DNA of 64,000 nucleotides from Anaeromyxobacter sp. Its GTDB lineage: Bacteria > Myxococcota > Myxococcia > Myxococcales > Anaeromyxobacteraceae. A model generated the notes under the pieces. It was given only the letters and a program-made list of their open reading frames with translations. It was not told the origin of the DNA and did not search any database. A program made the position numbers and the translations under genes. This document shows, piece by piece, positions 31,598-41,957 of this stretch (the first letter of the stretch is position 1; each line of letters starts with the position of its first letter). Location: the NCBI GenBank assembly GCA_016718565.1, contig JADKCZ010000001.1:248001-312000 (forward strand), given 5' to 3'.

Positions 31598-33853
31598 ATG
31601 CGGAACAAGGGGCTCCGCGGGCTCGCGCTCGCGTCACTGATCGTGACGGTCGCGGCCTGCAGCCAGCGGACCGACCCACCGTCCGAGGCGGCCGTCCGCC
31701 AGGACCCCCTGCTGCGCATGCCCGGCACCCAGCCCGGCCAGGTCACGCTGGAGGGCTCGGCCACCTGCCACCGCTGCCACGGCGGCGGCGACCGCGCCTT
31801 CACCCAGGCCACCCCGGACGCCCGCGGCCGCACCGACTACGAGGAGTACAACCTCTTCAAGGCCTGGCAGGGCTCGATGATGGGCAACTCGGCCCGCGAC
31901 CCGCTCATGTTCGCCTGCTTCACCGTGGCGGCCCAGGACTCGAAGCACGCCCTCGGCACCTTCAACGCGGTGGACCTGTGCCTGCGCTGCCACTTCCCCA
32001 AGGGCTGGCTGGAGGGGCGCTCCAGCACGCTCAACGCCTCGGCCATGACCGGCGAGGACTACGACGGCATCCAGTGCTCCTTCTGCCACCGGCTCGAGGA
32101 CCCGCTCACCAAGGCCACCTTCGACGAGGCCCGCGAGGGCGGGAGCCTGCTGGTCAACTTCGACGAGCAGAACAGCCCCGAGGTGGCGGCGGACCAGCGC
32201 TCGGCCGCCCGGGCGCTGGTGACCTACGGGTGGACGAGGGGAGCCAGCACCTGATCCAGCGCTTCAGCGGCGCCGCCTTCTACCAGGACCTGGCCCCGTT
32301 CAGCCCGGCCTGGGACGAGGCCGGCGCCGGCCAGTACTTCGTCAGCCCCGACCCGCGGATGCGCGGCCCCTTCGCCGACGTGGGCGCCTTCGGCGACAAC
32401 GCCGCCGAGGGGCACGCCACGCTCTACAGCCGCTTCCACAAGGGCAAGTTCATCTGCGGCACCTGCCACGACGTCTCCAACCCGATCATGGCCAACCTCG
32501 ACCGGGCCGGCGCCAGGCCGGGCGATCCGGCGGCCCTGCCGAGCGAGACCCAGCCGGCCTACGCCTGGTCCCACGTGGAGCGGACCTTCTCGGAGTACCG
32601 CCTGTCGGCCTACGACGCGCCGGGCGGCGCGCCGGGCAAGGGCAACTTCCGGCCCAACACGCCGGTCGGCACCTTCCCGGTCAACGGCTGGGAGACCGAC
32701 CAGCCGAACAACTGGATCTCCAAGTGCCAGGACTGCCACATGTGCTCCCGCTGGACGCCGGGCGCCAACGACCCGGACGCGCCGGTGCGGCCGGAGGACT
32801 CGAAGGAGCACCCGGACACCTGGACCCCCTGCCACGCCATGACCGGCGGCAACGTCTGGGTGAGCGACATCCTCGCCAGCATCGCCCCCGGCAACGCCAC
32901 CCCCGACGCGGTCAACACCGCGCTGCTGGTCGGCCGCTCCAGCGAGCTGACCCTCGACCCGATGCAGGGCACCTGGACCAGCCTCTCCCCGGCCAACGTG
33001 GCGCCCGGCCAGCACGCGCCCAACGTGGCCGACGCGCTGCTGCTGGCCGCCAGCCGAAACCGCGGCGTGCTCTCCAACGCCGCCTCGCTCACCGACCTCG
33101 GCTACGACCCGGGCAGCGGGGCGCTCACCTTCCGCCTCCAGAACAACACCGGGCACAAGCTCATCTCCGGCTTCCCGGAGGGGCGCCGCATGTTCGTGAA
33201 CGTGGTGGTCACCCAGGGTGGCCAGGTGGTGCAGGGAGATCAACCCCTACGACCTCGCGGTCGGCACGCTGCGGGGGCTGCCCCACGCCCACTCCAGCCC
33301 GGCCCTGGCCGCCAACCAGGCCTACCTGGACGCGCTGGTCTACGAGGTGCAGATGAACAGCGCCGTCACCGGCGAGGACAAGACCTTCCACTTCGCCCTG
33401 GCCACCGGCCGCACCAAGGACAACCGGATCCCGCCGCAGGGCTTCGACGTGGCCCGCGCGGCGGCGCGCCTGGTCGAGCCGGTCTGGAATGGCCTGAGCG
33501 CCCCCGACTACTTCACCGCGGCCGAGTACGCGGGCGGGTACGACGAGGTGCACCTCACGGTGCCGGCCGGCGCCGAGGGGGTGGCCGTCAAGGTCTACTA
33601 CCAGACCACCAGCCGCGAGTACGTGGAGTTCCTGCGCGACGAGATCAACGGCACCGGCCACCTGACGCTGCCGGCGGCCTCCTACATCGCGCAGACCGAT
33701 CCGTTCTTCACCGGGCTGCGCCGCTGGGGCGACACCATCTTCGCCCTCTGGATGAACAACAAGGACAAGGATGGCGGCCGGCCGTTCCTGATGACCCAGG
33801 CCAGCTGGCCGCCGGCCCCGCTGGCGCGGCGGGTGGTGCGCCCGGCTCCCTGA
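31598..33853 (+). pseudogene. Five-heme c-type cytochrome lipoprotein, interrupted by two frameshifts
   Basis: Joined across three frames, this is a protein of about 750 residues with a lipoprotein signal (IVTVAACSQ) and five CxxCH heme sites: CHRCH, CLRCH, CSFCH, CGTCH and CQDCH. All are in the first half; a beta-rich C-terminal half follows. The frame breaks at 32228-32230 (GGG where GGGG restores YGVDEGS) and at 33234-33236 (GGG where GG restores VVQEINPYD). Coding quality continues unchanged across both breaks, so sequence error is at least as likely as a true pseudogene. It probably carries electrons at the outer membrane. Confidence 0.75.
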
Positions 33854-33971
33854 GAGGCCCGCGGGCCCCCGCCGCCGGCCGGGGCCGTGGCCCGTCGGCC
33901 CCGCCCGGCCCGGACCCGGGGCGCCGGCGGGCCCCGCCGCGTCCGCCGGCTGGGCTATGTTCCCGGCCCCG

Positions 33972-36230
33972 ATGTCCGAGCTCCTCGACGGCCTCAACGA
34001 CCCGCAGCGCGAGGCGGTCCTCCACGGGGAGGGGCCGCTCCTGGTGCTGGCCGGCGCCGGCTCGGGCAAGACCCGGGTCATCGTCTCGCGCATCGCCCGG
34101 CTGGTGCTGGAGGAGGGGGTGCTGCCCTGGCACGTCCTGGCCGTCACCTTCACCAACAAGGCGGCCGGCGAGATGCGGGCCCGGCTCGGAAGCTGCTGGG
34201 GCTGGCCGCCGCCGACCTGTGGGTGCAGACCTTCCACGCCTTCGGCGGGGGAGCCGCTCACGCCGCGCGACGTCTTGTGGCGCATCGACCGCTGGAAGAA
34301 CGAGGCGCTGCGGCCGAAGATGGTCAAGCTGGCCGACTACGACGTGGAGGGGCAGCTGGCGCGCGACCTCTACCAGAAGTACGAGGCGGCGCTGGGCCGG
34401 GCCGGGGCGGTGGACTTCGGCGACCTGCTGGTGCGGCCGGTGCGGCTGCTGGAGGAGGACCCCAGGCTCCGGGCCCGCTGGGCCGCTTCCGCCACCTGCT
34501 GGTGGACGAGTTCCAGGACACCAACCCGGTGCAGTACCGGCTCATGAGGCTGCTGACCGGGCCGCGCCGCAACGTCTGCGTGGTGGGCGACGACGACCAG
34601 GCCATCTACCGCTGGCGCGGCGCCGACGTGCGCAACATCCTGGGCTTCGACGCCGACCATGAGGGGTGCCGGGTGGTCAAGCTGGAGCGGAACTACCGCT
34701 CCACCCGCACCATCCTGGACGCGGCCCACGCCGTCATCTCGCGGGCCCGGGTGCGGCGCGAGAAGAAGCTCTGGACCGAGGCCGGGCCGGGCGACCCGCT
34801 GGCGCTGCTGGTGGGCCAGGACGAGCACGACGAGGCCGAGCGGGTGACCCGCGCCGTGGCGGCCGAGCGGGCCCGCGGCACCCGCGGCGAGGAGATCGCC
34901 GTCCTCTACCGCACCAACGCCCAGAGCCGGCCGCTCGAGGCGCAGCTCCGGGCGGCCCGCATCCCCTACGTCATCGTGCGCGGCACCAGCTTCTACGACC
35001 GGGCCGAGGTGAAGGACGCCGCCGCCTACCTCAGGCTGGCCCTCTCGCCCGCCTCCGACCTCGACCTGGAGCGCATCGTCAACCGGCCGCCGCGCGGCAT
35101 CGGCGAGAGGTCGGTGGAGCGGCTGCGGGCCCACGCCGCGGCGCGCGGCCTGCCGCTCTTCGAGGTGCTGGGCGAGCGGGACGCCGTGGAGGGCTCAAGC
35201 CGCAGGCCCGCCGGGCCCTGGGCGAGCTGCACGCCACCCTGGCCGGCCTGGCCGCCGAGGCGCCTGGGCTGGACGCCGAGGCGGCGGTGCAGCTGGTGCT
35301 GACCCGCTCCGGGCTGCTGGGGCGGCTCGAGGCGGGCGCACCGACGAGTCGGCCGAGCGGGCCGAGAACCTGGTGGAGCTGGTGGCCGCGGCGCACGACT
35401 TCGACGAGGAGCTGGCCGAGCGCCCGCCGCCGCAGGATCCGGACGAGCCGGTGCCGCCGCCGCCGCTGGCCCGCTTCCTGGAGCAGATCGCCCTCCTGGG
35501 CGAGGCCGACGCCGACACGCCGGAGGGCGGGTGGCCCTGATGACGCTGCACGCCGCCAAGGGGCTGGAGTTCACCGCGGTGTTCCTGTGCGGGCTGGAGG
35601 ACGGCACGCTGCCGCTGGAGCGCCCCTGGGACGACAAGAGCGCGGCCGAGCGGGCCGCCGCCGAGGACGAGGAGCGGCGGCTCTGCTACGTGGGCATGAC
35701 CCGCGCCAAGGCGCGGCTCACCCTCTCGCTGGCGCGCCGCCGCATGGGGTACGGAGAGGGCGGCCCCAGCTACCGGTCGATGGAGCCCTCGCGCTTCCTG
35801 GCCGAGCTGCCGCCGGAGCTCTTCGGCCTGCCCGGGCGGGCCGCGCCCGGCGCCCAGGCCACGCCGGGCCCGCTGGCCCGCGGCCCCATCGTGCGGCGCC
35901 ACCCCGGCGCGCTGCCGGACGAGCCGCACATCGAGGTGGAGGAGGACGGGGAGAGCCCGTTCCTGGAGCCCGCCGGCGCCCGGCCGCTGCCCTCGCCCCG
36001 CGCCGCTCCCCGCGCCGCCCCGCGCGGCGAGCCGCGGGTGGAGTACGACGACCAGGCGCGCCCCGGCGGCGCCCCCTTCACCCGCGGCGACGCGGTGGTG
36101 CACGACGCGCTGGGCGAGGGGCTGGTGCTGGCCTGCGACGGCGCCGGCCGGGACGCCAAGGTGACGGTCCGCTTCTACGAGGCGGGTGAGAAGCGGGTGC
36201 TGGCCAGGTTCCTCAGGCGGGCGGGGGTAG
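33972..36230 (+). pseudogene. UvrD/PcrA-type DNA helicase, interrupted by multiple frameshifts
   Basis: The superfamily 1 helicase motifs appear in order but in changing frames: LAGAGSGKTRV, VTFTNKAAGEMR, VQTFHAFG, LLVDEFQDTNPVQY, GDDDQAIYRWRGAD, RNYRSTRTILDAA, LMTLHAAKGLEFTAVF and CYVGMTRAKARL. Breaks fall near 34187, 34249, 34483, 35192, 35337 and 35530, each repaired by one G or C. A seventh, at 36223-36227, would supply the TAG at 36228. The repaired protein, about 750 residues, is a normal repair helicase. ATG 33972 (MSELLDGLNDPQREAV) is the start. Without repair no working protein would be made. Confidence 0.78.
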
Positions 36231-36294
36231 GGCGGGGCGGCCAGGACAGGGGCCGGCGCGGCCCTCCCGCCCCGCGCTATGGTCCGCCGCGCCC

Positions 36295-38054
36295 ATGGCC
36301 GCCCCGGACGTCCACGCCGTGCTGGAGCTCGACAGCGCCCCCTGGGGGCGGCTCCGCTTCGGCGCCCCGGTGGAGGTGATCGAGGCCCGGCGGCTGGCCG
36401 AGGTGCGCCCCGCCATCCGGCTGGTGGAGGCCGCGGCCCGGGCCGGGCGCTGGGCGGTGGGGTACCTGGCCTACGAGGCGGCGCCGGCGTTCGACGAGGC
36501 CCTGGTGGTGCGGGCCGGGGAGGGGCCGCTCGTCTGGTTCGGGATCCACGAGCGGCCGCTCGAGGGCGATCTCGACCCCGACCCCGACCGCGACCCCGCC
36601 CGCGGCCTCGACCCCTTCCAGGCCACCCTCCTCGACCTCCACCCCGAGGTGGACCGCGCCGCCCACCAGGCCTCGGTGGAGCGGCTCCGCGAGGCCATCG
36701 CGGCCGGCACCGCCTACCAGGTGAACTTGACCTACCGGCTGCGCGGCCGGCTGGCCGGTGACCCGCTCGCCCTCTACCGGCGGCTCCGCGCGGCGCAGGG
36801 CGGCGGCGAGACCGCCTTCCTGCGCGCCGGCGACCGGGCCATCGTCTCGGCCTCGCCGGAGCTCTTCCTGCTGAAGACCGGCGACCGGGTGCTGACCCGC
36901 CCGATGAAGGGGGCACGGCGCGGCGCGGCCGCTTCGCCGAGGAGGACGAGGCGGCGGCGCGGGCGCTGGCCGGCTCGGAGAAGGACCGGGCCGAGAACGT
37001 CATGATCGCCGACCTGACGCGCAACGACCTCGGCCGGGTGGCCCAGACCGGCAGCGTGGCGGTGACCTCGCGCTTCGACGTGGTCCGGCTGCGCACCGTC
37101 TGGCAGCTCACCTCCACCGTGGAGGCCAGGCTGGCGCCGGGGGCCGGCCTGGAGGCGCTGCTCGGCGCCACCTTCCCCTGCGGCTCCATCACCGGCGCCC
37201 CCAAGGCCATGGCCACACGGCTCATCGCGGCCGAGGAGCGCTCGCCGCGGGGGGCCTACTGCGGCGCGGTGGGGGCGGTGGCCCCGGGCGGCGACGCCTG
37301 CTTCAACGTGGCCATCCGCACCGTTGAGGTCGGGCTCGACGGCGCGGCCCGCTACGGCACCGGCGGCGGCATCACCTGGGCCTCCCGCCCCGAGGCCGAG
37401 TGGGACGAGGCGCAGGCCAAGACCGCGGTGCTGGCCGCCGCGCCGGGCCGCCCCACGCTGCTCGAGACCATGCGGCTCGAGGGCGGCCGGGTGGCCCTGC
37501 TCGACGGCCACCTGGCGCGCCTGGCGGCGTCGGCCCGCTACCACGCCCTGCCGGTCGACCTGGCCGCCGCCCGCGCGCTGGTGGAGGCGCAGGGCGGCCA
37601 GGGTCGGCTCCGGCTGCTGCTCGGGCCGGACGGGGCGCTCACCCTGGAGCGGGCCCCGCTGCCCGCGCCGCTCGAAGGCCCGGCCCGCCTGGCCTTCGCC
37701 GCCGCGCCCATCTCGAGCCGCGACCCGGCCCTGTTCCACAAGACCACGGCCCGCGGCCTCTACGAGGCCCGGCGCGCCGGGCGCCCCGACTGCTTCGACG
37801 TCATCCTGCTGAACGAGGCGGGGCGGCCCACCGAGACCACCATCGGCACCCTGGTGGTGGAGCAGGACGGCCAGCGGGTGACGCCGCCGCTCCAGGAGGG
37901 CCTGCTGCCCGGGGTCTTCCGCGCCCACCTCCTGGCGCGCGGCGAGGTGCTGGAGCGCCCGCTCACCCGGGCCGAGGTGGAGCGGGCCACCCGGCTCTGG
38001 CTGGTGAACGCGCTGCGCGGCTGGGTGGAGGCCAGGCTGGTCCCGCCGGCCTGA
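36295..38054 (+). pseudogene. pabB: PabB-PabC fusion (aminodeoxychorismate synthase I / lyase), one frameshift
   Basis: The N-terminal two thirds is the chorismate-binding PabB domain (GTAYQVNLTYRLRG, SASPELFL, DRAENVMIADLTRNDLGRV, FPCGSITGAPK, GTGGGITWAS). The last 200 residues are a PabC-type aminotransferase-IV lyase (LLETMRLEGGRVALLDGHL, ILLNEAGRPTETTIGTLVV). Together they make p-aminobenzoate for folate. The reading frame breaks at the G run 36909-36913 within the RPMKG motif. Shortening the run by two G gives KGTARRGRFAEED and restores the frame. All other conserved residues are intact, favouring sequence error. Confidence 0.82.
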
Positions 38055-38068
38055 GCGCCCGCGGTGAC

Positions 38069-38521
38069 TCAGCCCCGCCGCGCCTCCTCCTCCTGGAAGA
38101 GCAGGCGCCCCAGCCGGTCGAAGTTCTCCTCGTTGCCGGCCAGGACGTAGGGCCGCGCCTGGGCGGCCTGGGCCGCCGCCTCGTGGCGCAGGCGCCAGAC
38201 CAGCTCGGTCTGCCGGCCGCGGGCCGTCAGGGTGATGGTCATGCGGAACCGGTGGCCACCGAGGTGGTCGAGGACGATCCGCTCCGGCCGCACGATCTCG
38301 ACGAAGACGCTCTCGTTCGGGTAGGTGGCGCCGTCGGGGCCGTGCAGGTCGAAGCGCCAGCGCCCGCCTGGGCGGAAGTCGAACTCGTGGAAGGTGCTGC
38401 TGAAGCCGGCCGGCCCCCACCAGCGGGCCAGCCGGGCCGGGTCGGCGTAGGCCTCGAAGACGCGCTCCTGCGGGGCGTCGAGGAGGACGCTGCTCACCAG
38501 CTCCAGGTCGTCGTCGGCCAC
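38069..38521 (-). CDS. AHSA1/SRPBCC-domain protein
   Basis: The 150-residue START-like protein opens with LDAPQERVFEAYADPARLARWWGP and continues FDFRPGGRWRFDLHGPDG, both hallmarks of the AHSA1 (Aha1-like) family. The fold binds hydrophobic ligands; bacterial members seldom have known function. The start is GTG 38521 (MADDDLELVSS). It is 4 bp downstream of the membrane-protein gene and converges with pabBC. Confidence 0.88.
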   Translation of the reverse strand: MADDDLELVSSVLLDAPQERVFEAYADPARLARWWGPAGFSSTFHEFDFRPGGRWRFDLHGPDGATYPNESVFVEIVRPERIVLDHLGGHRFRMTITLTARGRQTELVWRLRHEAAAQAAQARPYVLAGNEENFDRLGRLLFQEEEARRG

Positions 38522-38525
38522 GCCC

Positions 38526-38876
38526 TCACTCCTTGCGGAAGGTCTTCACCCCGAGGACCGCCTCCACCACCCAGGAGAGGAAGGCCAGCAGGACCGCCAC
38601 CAGCAGCGCCTGCAGGAAGCCCACCCCGTAGGCCCCCATGATGGTGGCCAGCCAGAAGGCCACGTAGAGCAGCCAGGGCAGCAGCAGGAACCAGAGGAAC
38701 CTGGCCAGCGTGACGTACCAGGCGATGGAGAGGACCACCGAGATCACCACCGCCTGGCCGAAGGTGTTGGTGGGGTTGCCCGGCGAGACGAAGGCCACCG
38801 CGCCGGCCAGCACCGCGGCGGAGAGGACGAGGCGGACGGCGAAGGCGAGGAGTCCACGGAGCATGGGCCCGAGCAT
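38526..38876 (-). CDS. Small multi-helix membrane protein
   Basis: The 116-residue hydrophobic protein has about four membrane segments, beginning MLGPMLRGLLAFAVRLVLSA. A conserved-looking SPGNPTNTFGQA loop and a C-terminal VEAVLGVKTFRKE follow. The family is not recognised; it resembles holin-like or phage-shock membrane proteins only in size. Start codons at 38876 and 38864 are both possible and neither has a clear ribosome-binding site. It is divergent from adenosine deaminase and 4 bp upstream of the AHSA1 gene. Confidence 0.68.
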   Translation of the reverse strand: MLGPMLRGLLAFAVRLVLSAAVLAGAVAFVSPGNPTNTFGQAVVISVVLSIAWYVTLARFLWFLLLPWLLYVAFWLATIMGAYGVGFLQALLVAVLLAFLSWVVEAVLGVKTFRKE

Positions 38877-38951
38877 GGCATGAGCCCCGGTCCGCCGCCG
38901 CCGGACCAAAGGGGCCGTGGCGGCCGGTCCGCCCACGCCTCCCGCCCGGCG

Positions 38952-38966
38952 TACAATGGCCACATG
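38952..38966 (+). promoter_or_regulatory. Possible -10 element placing the transcript start at the add start codon
   Basis: TACAAT at 38952-38957 resembles a sigma-70 -10 box and ends 6 bases before ATG 38964, so transcription would begin at the start codon itself. No Shine-Dalgarno precedes the ATG, as expected for a leaderless mRNA. A matching -35 box is not evident, so this is a weak call. Confidence 0.3.
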
Positions 38967-40073
38967 CCCCCGGCCCCCCGCCCCCACGCCCCGCCCGTCA
39001 CCGAGGCGCTGGTGCGGGCCCTGCCCAAGACCGACCTGCACTGCCACCTCGACGGCTCGGTGCGGCTCGCCACGCTCCTCTCGCTGGCCGAGCAGCAGGG
39101 GGTGCGCCTCCCCGCCGACACGCCGGAGGGGCTGGCCCGCGCCATCCACATGGGCGAGACCTGCGCCTCGCTGGAGGACTACCTCACCGCCTTCGACGTG
39201 ACGCTGGAGGTCCTGCAGACCGAGGAGTCCCTGCGGCGGGTGGCCTACGAGCTGGCCATGGACTGCGCCGAGGAGAACGTGCGCTACCTGGAGGTGCGCT
39301 ACTCGCCGGTGCTGCACACCCGGCAGGGGCTGAAGCCCACCTCCATCGTGGACGCGGTGCTCGACGGTCTGCGCCAGGCCAGGCGCGAGAAGGGGATCCA
39401 CTCCAACGTCATCATCTGCGGCATCCGCCACATGGACCCCGCCACCTCGGTGCGGCTGGCCGAGCTGGCGGTGGCCTACAAGGGCAAGGGCGTGGTGGGC
39501 TTCGACCTGGCCGGCGCCGAGGAGGGCAACCCGCCGCGCCACCACCGCGCCGCGCTGCAGCTGATCCTCGACAACAACGTCAACCTCACCATCCACGCCG
39601 GCGAGGCCTTCGGCCCGGAGTCGATCGCCCAGGCGGTGCACGTCTGCGGGGCCCACCGCATCGGCCACGGGGTGCGGCTGCGCGAGAACGGCGACCTGCT
39701 CAACTACGTCAACGACCACCGCATCCCGCTGGAGCTGTGCCCCTCCTCCAACGTGCAGACCGGCTCGGTGACCGGCTTCGCGGCCCACCCGCTCAAGTTC
39801 TACTTCGACTTCGGGCTGCGGGTGACGGTCAACACCGACAACCGGCTGGTCACCGACACCACCTGCACCAAGGAGCTGATGGTGGCCCACCGCGAGATGG
39901 GCTTCACCCTCGACGACCTGTGCACCGTGGTGGTGCAGGGCTTCAAGAGCGCCTTCCTGCCGTTCCGCGAGAAGGCCGAGGTGCTGGCGGTGGTCAACGC
40001 CGAGATCGCGGCGGTGCGCGAGCGCTTCGCCCTGGCGGCGGCCGGGCAGGCCGCGCAGGAGGGCCGCCGGTGA
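38964..40073 (+). CDS. add: Adenosine deaminase
   Basis: The 369-residue zinc enzyme deaminates adenosine to inosine in purine salvage. The metal motif TDLHCHLDGSVR opens the protein; GFDLAGAEEG, HAGEAFGPESI, RIGHGVRL and VTVNTDNRLV supply the remaining metal and catalytic residues (His, Glu, His, Asp). ATG 38964 is chosen because the conserved domain begins soon after it. It overlaps ogt by GTGA, indicating a two-gene transcript. Confidence 0.93.
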   Translation: MPPAPRPHAPPVTEALVRALPKTDLHCHLDGSVRLATLLSLAEQQGVRLPADTPEGLARAIHMGETCASLEDYLTAFDVTLEVLQTEESLRRVAYELAMDCAEENVRYLEVRYSPVLHTRQGLKPTSIVDAVLDGLRQARREKGIHSNVIICGIRHMDPATSVRLAELAVAYKGKGVVGFDLAGAEEGNPPRHHRAALQLILDNNVNLTIHAGEAFGPESIAQAVHVCGAHRIGHGVRLRENGDLLNYVNDHRIPLELCPSSNVQTGSVTGFAAHPLKFYFDFGLRVTVNTDNRLVTDTTCTKELMVAHREMGFTLDDLCTVVVQGFKSAFLPFREKAEVLAVVNAEIAAVRERFALAAAGQAAQEGRR

Positions 40074-40555
40074 CCGCCCGCGCCCGCTACCGCTCGCCGC
40101 TCGGCTGGCTCACCCTGGAGGCCACCGACCAGGGGGTCATGGGCATCGCCTTCGGCGAGCGCGGGCCGGTGCAGCCGGTGGCCTCGGCGCTGGCCCGCGG
40201 CCACCTCGAGGCCGGCCGGCGCGCCCTGGCCGACTACTTCGCCGGGCGGCCGCCCCAGCTGCCGGCCCTGGACCTGAAGGGCACCGAGTTCCAGCGGCTG
40301 GTCTGGCGGGCGCTCCTGGGCATCCCGTGGGGCGAGGTGCGCACCTACGGCGAGCTGGCCGCCGGCCTGGGGCGCCCGGGGGCCTCCCGCGCGGTGGGCG
40401 CGGCCAACGGGCGCAACCCGGTGGCCATCCTGGTGCCCTGCCACCGGGTGGTGGCGGCCGGGGGCCGGCTGGGCGGCTACTCCGGGGGGCTGCAGCTGAA
40501 GCGGGACCTGCTGGCCCACGAGGCGGCGCACGGGCCGGTGCTGCGCCGCGCCTGA
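40070..40555 (+). CDS. ogt: Methylated-DNA-protein cysteine methyltransferase
   Basis: The 161-residue suicide repair protein removes O6-alkyl groups from guanine onto its cysteine in the motif ILVPCHRVV. KGTEFQRLVWRALLGIPWGEVRTYGELA and SRAVGAANGRNP form the helix-turn-helix and recognition region. There is no Ada regulatory domain, so it is the Ogt type. The GTG start at 40070 overlaps the add stop (GTGA). Confidence 0.94.
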   Translation: MTARARYRSPLGWLTLEATDQGVMGIAFGERGPVQPVASALARGHLEAGRRALADYFAGRPPQLPALDLKGTEFQRLVWRALLGIPWGEVRTYGELAAGLGRPGASRAVGAANGRNPVAILVPCHRVVAAGGRLGGYSGGLQLKRDLLAHEAAHGPVLRRA

Positions 40556-40638
40556 TCGCCCCCGCGACCGCCTGTTCCTTGCCCCCCGGGGGGGAGGGCC
40601 GTACATTCGGCCTGGACGTCGGGAAGGGGAGACACACC

Positions 40639-41880
40639 ATGGCGAAGCTGCTCGCGATGATCCTGGCTGGCGGGGAGGGGCGGCGGCTCGATCCCCTGAC
40701 GCGCGACCGCGCCAAGCCGGCGGTCCCGTTCGGTGGGCGCTACCGCATCATCGACTTCGTCCTCTCCAACTTCGCCAACTCCGGCATCCTCAAGATGAAG
40801 GTGCTGGTGCAGTACAAGTCGGAGTCGCTCAACACCCACGTGCAGCGGGCCTGGCGGCTCAGCGCCTTCCTCAACGAGTACGTGGAGATCGTGCCGGCGC
40901 AGATGCGCTACGGGCCCAAGTGGTTCGAGGGCTCCGCCGACGCCATCTACCAGAACCTCAACATCATCACCGACGAGGAGCCCGAGTACACCTTCGTCTT
41001 CGGGGCGGACAACATCTACCGCATGGACGTGCGGCAGATGCTCGACTACCACGTCGACAAGAAGGCCGACCTGACCGTGGCGGCCATCCCGGTGCCGGTG
41101 GCGGAGGCCAAGGACTTCGGCATCATGGAGGTGGACTCGGACGGCCGGATGATCGGCTTCGTCGAGAAGCCCAAGTCGAACCCCAAGACCATCCCCGGCG
41201 ACCCGACCCGCTGCCTGGCCTCGATGGGCAACTACCTGTTCACCACCAAGGAGCTGGTGCAGGAGATCGTCAACGACGCCGGCGACCCCAAGAGCGCCCA
41301 CGACTTCGGCAAGTCGATCGTCACCGGGATGTACGCGCGCAAGAACGTCTACGTCTACAACTTCATGACCAACGAGGTGCCCGGCCAGGGGGCCAAGGAG
41401 CGCGGCTACTGGCGCGACGTGGGGAACCTGGAGGCCTACTTCCAGGCCAACATGGACCTGGTGGCGGTGGACCCGGTCTTCTCCCTCTACAACGACCAGT
41501 GGCCCATCTACACGCTGCACGCCAACGCCCCGCCGGCCAAGTTCGTCTTCAACAACGAGGGGGAGAAGCGGGTGGGCTACGCCACCGACTCGCTCATCTC
41601 CGAGGGCTGCATCATCTCCGGCAGCCACGTGCACCACTCCATCCTGTCGCCCACGGTGCGCCTCAACAGCTACACCACGCTCTCCGACTCGATCGTCTTC
41701 GAGAAGGTCTCCATCGGCCGCCACTGCCGCATCCGCAACGCCATCATCGACAAGCACGTGGTGATCCCGGCCGGCACGGTCATCGGCTACGACCCCGAGG
41801 CCGACAAGCGGCGCTTCCACGTCACCGAGAGCGGCATCGTGGTCATCCCCAAGGGGATGCGGGTCGAGCCGACGCCGTAG
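40639..41880 (+). CDS. glgC: Glucose-1-phosphate adenylyltransferase
   Basis: The 413-residue enzyme makes ADP-glucose, the committed step of glycogen synthesis. Family features are present: MILAGGEGRRLDPLTRDRAK nucleotide-binding loop, VPFGGRYRIIDFVLSN, GSADAIYQN, VFGADNIYRMD, FVEKPKSNP, and a C-terminal left-handed beta-helix (SGSHVHHSILSP, IRNAIIDKHVVIPAG). The ATG at 40639 follows GGGAAGGGGAGACACACC. No other glycogen gene is adjacent. Confidence 0.96.
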   Translation: MAKLLAMILAGGEGRRLDPLTRDRAKPAVPFGGRYRIIDFVLSNFANSGILKMKVLVQYKSESLNTHVQRAWRLSAFLNEYVEIVPAQMRYGPKWFEGSADAIYQNLNIITDEEPEYTFVFGADNIYRMDVRQMLDYHVDKKADLTVAAIPVPVAEAKDFGIMEVDSDGRMIGFVEKPKSNPKTIPGDPTRCLASMGNYLFTTKELVQEIVNDAGDPKSAHDFGKSIVTGMYARKNVYVYNFMTNEVPGQGAKERGYWRDVGNLEAYFQANMDLVAVDPVFSLYNDQWPIYTLHANAPPAKFVFNNEGEKRVGYATDSLISEGCIISGSHVHHSILSPTVRLNSYTTLSDSIVFEKVSIGRHCRIRNAIIDKHVVIPAGTVIGYDPEADKRRFHVTESGIVVIPKGMRVEPTP

Positions 41881-41938
41881 CGCGCCCGGGCTGGCGCCGG
41901 CCCCTCCTGGCCGGGCGCCGCCGCGGGAGCTCCCGGAC

Positions 41939-41957
41939 GAGCGCCCGGTGGGCGCTC
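41939..41957. terminator. Short hairpin between convergent glgC and DUF5916 genes
   Basis: GAGCGCCC and GGGCGCTC form a perfect 8-bp stem with a 3-base loop, overlapping the stop codon of the minus-strand gene. No T-tract is present. It could serve as a shared transcript end for the two convergent genes, but support is only structural. Confidence 0.3.
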
